Assembly: GCA_001603335.1 (NCBI GenBank)
Contig: LUYR01000191.1
Span: 1 to 8,605, forward strand
DNA: 8,605 nt
Reading direction: 5' to 3'
Source: Rhodospirillales bacterium Alpha_05
Lineage (GTDB): Bacteria > Pseudomonadota > Alphaproteobacteria > Rhodospirillales > Rhodospirillaceae
In this document: positions 6,610 through 8,605 of the stretch, one piece after another
Layout: every line of letters begins with the position of its first letter
Position numbering within the stretch: the first letter of the stretch is position 1
Made by a program: the position numbers and the translations under genes
Notes under the pieces: generated by a model
Told to the model about the DNA's origin: nothing
Database searches by the model: none
What the model saw: the letters and a program-made list of their open reading frames with translations, nothing else

Positions 6610-6864
6610 CGCCTCACCTGCAAATCGTGGAATACGGGTGTTGTGGCGAGATTAGCACGGAAGGCTTGTCTGGAAACCCTCTCTCTGCGCGAATTTTGGG
6701 CTGGGGAGGGGCTTTCTCAGAGCGACCAATTCCGCGCCCGCGAATGCATGTAAAACGCACTCTGAAGGAGGTTGACGCGCATACCCAAGTGGCGCATAGG
6801 GATAATACCCATAAGGTTTGTTGGGTTTTGTGTCAACCAACCAAGGACTCCAAGGGGTGATCCC
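6610..6864. promoter_or_regulatory. Divergent intergenic region between the GGDEF gene and ompW
   Basis: These 255 bases must hold promoters for both flanking genes. On the ompW side, GATAAT (6801-6806) is a fair -10 and TTGACG (6772-6777) a fair -35, but they are 23 bases apart, so they do not form one standard promoter. ATACCC occurs twice (6781-6786 and 6805-6810) exactly 24 bases apart, each followed by a similar six bases ending in GG. CCAAGG is repeated at 6841-6846 and 6851-6856, the second copy forming part of the ompW ribosome site. I find no FNR-type TTGAT-N4-ATCAA site, which controls ompW in some bacteria. No small gene or RNA could be supported here. Confidence 0.3.
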
Positions 6865-7530
6865 ATGAGCTCGAGTGTGAGAAATCTGAGACTTCTGGCG
6901 TTGGGTTTGGCGGTCACGGGTGCGGCGCAGGCGGCGCAGGCCGACGACGGGCTCGGCGCAGGCGACTGGCTGTTCCGCGTGCGCGGGCTGGCGGTAATTC
7001 CGGTCGAAAAAGGCCATGACGATCAACTGAACGGCAAAATCGCTCTCGGCGACGCCTACGTGCCGGAAATCGACATGACCTACTTCTTCACCGATTACGT
7101 GTCCGCCGAGTTGATCGCGGCGACGACGCGCCACTCGGTGAAGGACAAAGGCAGTAGCGCGGGCGATCTCAACCTCGGGCATGTCTGGCTGCTGCCGCCG
7201 ACCCTGACGGCCCAGGTCCACCCTCTGGGGCGCAACCGCTTCGACCCCTATCTCGGCGCGGGCATCAACTACACGATGTTCTACGGCTCGGGCGGGACCC
7301 AGGACATCGGCGGGCAAAAAGCCAAGGTCGAGTACGACAACCGCTTCGGCTACGCGTTCCAGGCGGGCGTCAACTATCAGATCGACGATTCCTGGTTCCT
7401 CAATCTCGACGTGAAGAAGCTCTATCTGTCCACCTCGGCCCATGTGATGGTCGGCGGGGTGGAGGCGACCCGGGCGTCGGTGGATATCGACCCCTGGCTG
7501 GTCGCGGTCGGCGTCGGCTATCGGTTCTGA
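6865..7530 (+). CDS. ompW: OmpW-family outer-membrane beta-barrel protein
   Basis: This encodes a 221-residue outer-membrane protein of the OmpW family, small eight-stranded barrels thought to pass hydrophobic or small molecules. A Sec signal peptide ends at AQA, with cleavage probably after Ala26 before DDGLGAGDW. Family features follow in order: WLFRVRGLAVIPVE, the VPEIDMTYFFTDYVSAELIAATT segment, HVWLLPPTLTAQVHPL, PYLGAGINYTMFY, FQAGVNYQIDDSWFLNLDVKKLYL, and the C-terminal VDIDPWLVAVGVGYRF, whose final phenylalanine is the barrel-assembly signal. The start is ATG 6865 with AAGGGGTGA eight bases or so upstream; an in-frame TTG at 6772 would place 31 non-signal residues before the signal peptide. 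It stands alone on the plus strand. OmpW homologues often respond to oxygen, iron or stress; nothing here shows which applies. Confidence 0.95.
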   Translation: MSSSVRNLRLLALGLAVTGAAQAAQADDGLGAGDWLFRVRGLAVIPVEKGHDDQLNGKIALGDAYVPEIDMTYFFTDYVSAELIAATTRHSVKDKGSSAGDLNLGHVWLLPPTLTAQVHPLGRNRFDPYLGAGINYTMFYGSGGTQDIGGQKAKVEYDNRFGYAFQAGVNYQIDDSWFLNLDVKKLYLSTSAHVMVGGVEATRASVDIDPWLVAVGVGYRF

Positions 7531-7544
7531 CACACAGCCTTCGT

Positions 7545-7573
7545 GCCCCGGCAGCATGCGCCGCCGGGGCTTT
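7545..7573 (+). terminator. Terminator hairpin after ompW
   Basis: GCCCCGGC (7545-7552) and GCCGGGGC (7563-7570) make a perfect 8-bp GC stem with a ten-base loop, followed by TTT on the plus strand, 14 bases after the ompW stop. The short T-run makes it a moderate intrinsic terminator. Since the dehydrogenase gene converges and stops at 7579, the same stem could also serve the minus strand, where no T-run follows. Confidence 0.65.
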
Positions 7574-7578
7574 GTGGC

Positions 7579-8605
7579 TCACACCAGCAAATTGTCGCCG
7601 CGCACCGCCGCGAGCATCGCGTCGGTGACCTGGCGCGTCGTCGCCGTGCCGCCAAGATCGGGGGTGTGGAGCGCGGGGTCGGCGGTGACGCGCTCGACCG
7701 CGCGCATCAGCTGCTCGGCGGCCGATGCCTCCCCCAGGTGTTCCAGCATCATCACCGCGGTCCAGAACGTCGCCACGGGGTTGGCGATACCTTTTCCCGC
7801 GATGTCGAAGGCGGAGCCGTGGATCGGCTCGAACATCGAGGGGAAGGTGCGCTCCGGATTGATGTTGGCGGTGGGCGCGATGCCGAGCGATCCCGCGAGC
7901 GCCGCCGCGAGGTCGGAGAGGATGTCGGCGTGGAGGTTGGTGGCGACGATGGTATCGAGGGTGGCGGGCTTCAGCACCATCCGCATCGTCATCGCGTCGA
8001 CCAGCATCTTGTCCCACGCGACGTCGGGGAATTCCCGCGCCACCTCGGCGGCGATTTCGTCCCACATCACCATACCGTTGCGCTGCGCGTTGGATTTGGT
8101 GACCACCGTGAGGTGCTTCTTCGGTCGCGAGCGGGCGATCTCGAACGCGTAGCGGAGGATCCGCGTCACCCCGGCGCGGGTGAAGATCGAAACCTCGGTG
8201 GCGACTTCGATCGGCAGGCCGACGTGGCTGCGGCCGCCCTGGCCCGCGTATTCGCCCTCGGAGTTTTCGCGCACGATCACCCAGTCGAGGTCGCCCGGCG
8301 CGATCCCGCGCAACGGGCTCTCGATTCCCGGCAGGATCCGGGTGGGGCGGACGTTGGCGTATTGGTCGAAGGGCTGGCAGATCGCGAGGCGCAACCCCCA
8401 GAGGGTGACGTGGTCGGGAACGTCGGGCGCGCCCACCGCGCCGAAGAAAATCGCGTCGAAATCCTTGATCCGCTCGCGTCCGTCGGCGGGCATCATCACG
8501 CCGTGGCGCTTGTAGTAGTCCGAGCCCCAGTCGAAGGTTTCGACGTCGAGCGCGAAGCCGCCGTTGCGCGCGGCGGAGCTGGATGCCATCAGCCGGAGCT
8601 GGCGC
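7579..8605 (-). CDS. ttuC: Tartrate/D-malate dehydrogenase, beta-decarboxylating family (5'-truncated)
   Basis: The gene runs off the right edge; an internal ATG at 8589 is not the start, because upstream codons (RQLRL) stay in frame and the N-terminal dinucleotide-fold segment with its GDGIG-type motif is missing. About 341 of an expected 350-365 residues are visible. The family is the NAD-dependent isopropylmalate/isocitrate/tartrate dehydrogenase fold. Counting from that ATG: substrate arginines in FDQYANVRPTR (74-84) and VIVRENSEGEY (104-114), catalytic Tyr114 and Lys165 (VVTKSNAQRNGMVMWDE), metal-binding Asp198, Asp222 and Asp226 (VDAM; LHADILSD), and the cofactor segment EPIHGSAFDIAGKGIANP (254-271). 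LHADILSDLAAALAGSLGIAPTANI and the NAQRNGMVMWDE phrase resemble TtuC/DmlA rather than LeuB. Expected reactions are oxidation of tartrate, or oxidative decarboxylation of D-malate to pyruvate; which one dominates cannot be told. It is a cytosolic enzyme that could act on acids brought in by the nearby carriers. Confidence 0.88.
   Translation of the reverse strand, partial: RQLRLMASSSAARNGGFALDVETFDWGSDYYKRHGVMMPADGRERIKDFDAIFFGAVGAPDVPDHVTLWGLRLAICQPFDQYANVRPTRILPGIESPLRGIAPGDLDWVIVRENSEGEYAGQGGRSHVGLPIEVATEVSIFTRAGVTRILRYAFEIARSRPKKHLTVVTKSNAQRNGMVMWDEIAAEVAREFPDVAWDKMLVDAMTMRMVLKPATLDTIVATNLHADILSDLAAALAGSLGIAPTANINPERTFPSMFEPIHGSAFDIAGKGIANPVATFWTAVMMLEHLGEASAAEQLMRAVERVTADPALHTPDLGGTATTRQVTDAMLAAVRGDNLLV

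Noticed and set aside
4387..6753. Long plus-strand open frames antisense to dctP (4387-5457) and to the cyclase (5458-6753)
   Set aside because: They are stop-poor because of high G+C, have no family motifs, and lie exactly opposite well-supported genes.
6841..6856. CCAAGG tandem copies as a possible operator
   Set aside because: Only six bases repeated twice, and the second copy is explained by the ompW ribosome-binding site.
6652..7557. Minus-strand open frame opposite ompW and its upstream region
   Set aside because: No plausible ribosome site or domain; the plus-strand ompW explains the coding signal.

Overview
The window looks like an ordinary chromosomal stretch of a GC-rich Gram-negative bacterium. 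An outer-membrane OmpW-type barrel and Sec signal peptides show the cell type. The codon use, the style of the chemoreceptor and the TRAP/tartrate-dehydrogenase repertoire resemble Alphaproteobacteria (Rhodospirillales-like); that taxonomic placement is an inference from style, not from a marker gene. I see no rRNA, tRNA, CRISPR array, insertion sequence, phage gene or attachment site.

Layout from left to right. (1) The 3' half of an MFS transporter gene (+, cut by the left edge) converges on (2) a methyl-accepting chemotaxis protein with a periplasmic single-Cache sensor (-). A perfect 8-bp hairpin lies across the junction. (3) A complete tripartite TRAP carboxylate transporter operon, dctP-dctQ-dctM, lies on the minus strand at 5439 down to 2599. 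The dctQ-dctM pair overlaps by ATGA, and dctQ appears to start at TTG with a strong GNRA-capped hairpin just inside its coding sequence. (4) A soluble PAS-GGDEF diguanylate cyclase (-) lies upstream of dctP. The 201-bp gap between them is AT-rich and holds two separate palindromes and a TTGACA hexamer. (5) An OmpW-family outer-membrane protein gene (+) is divergent from the cyclase and followed by a hairpin terminator. (6) A tartrate/D-malate dehydrogenase-type gene (-) converges on ompW and is cut by the right edge, losing its start and first roughly 25-30 residues.

How they may work together: the TRAP system imports a carboxylate, the adjacent Cache chemoreceptor could steer the cell towards a related organic acid, and the beta-decarboxylating dehydrogenase could oxidise tartrate or D-malate. 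The MFS carrier may be another organic-acid permease. This functional link rests on gene neighbourhood and family knowledge; the genes are not one operon. No gene here is an unfamiliar family. The points most worth a second look are regulatory: the palindromes upstream of dctP and the hairpin plus TTG start at dctQ. No intergenic stretch exceeds 300 bases.
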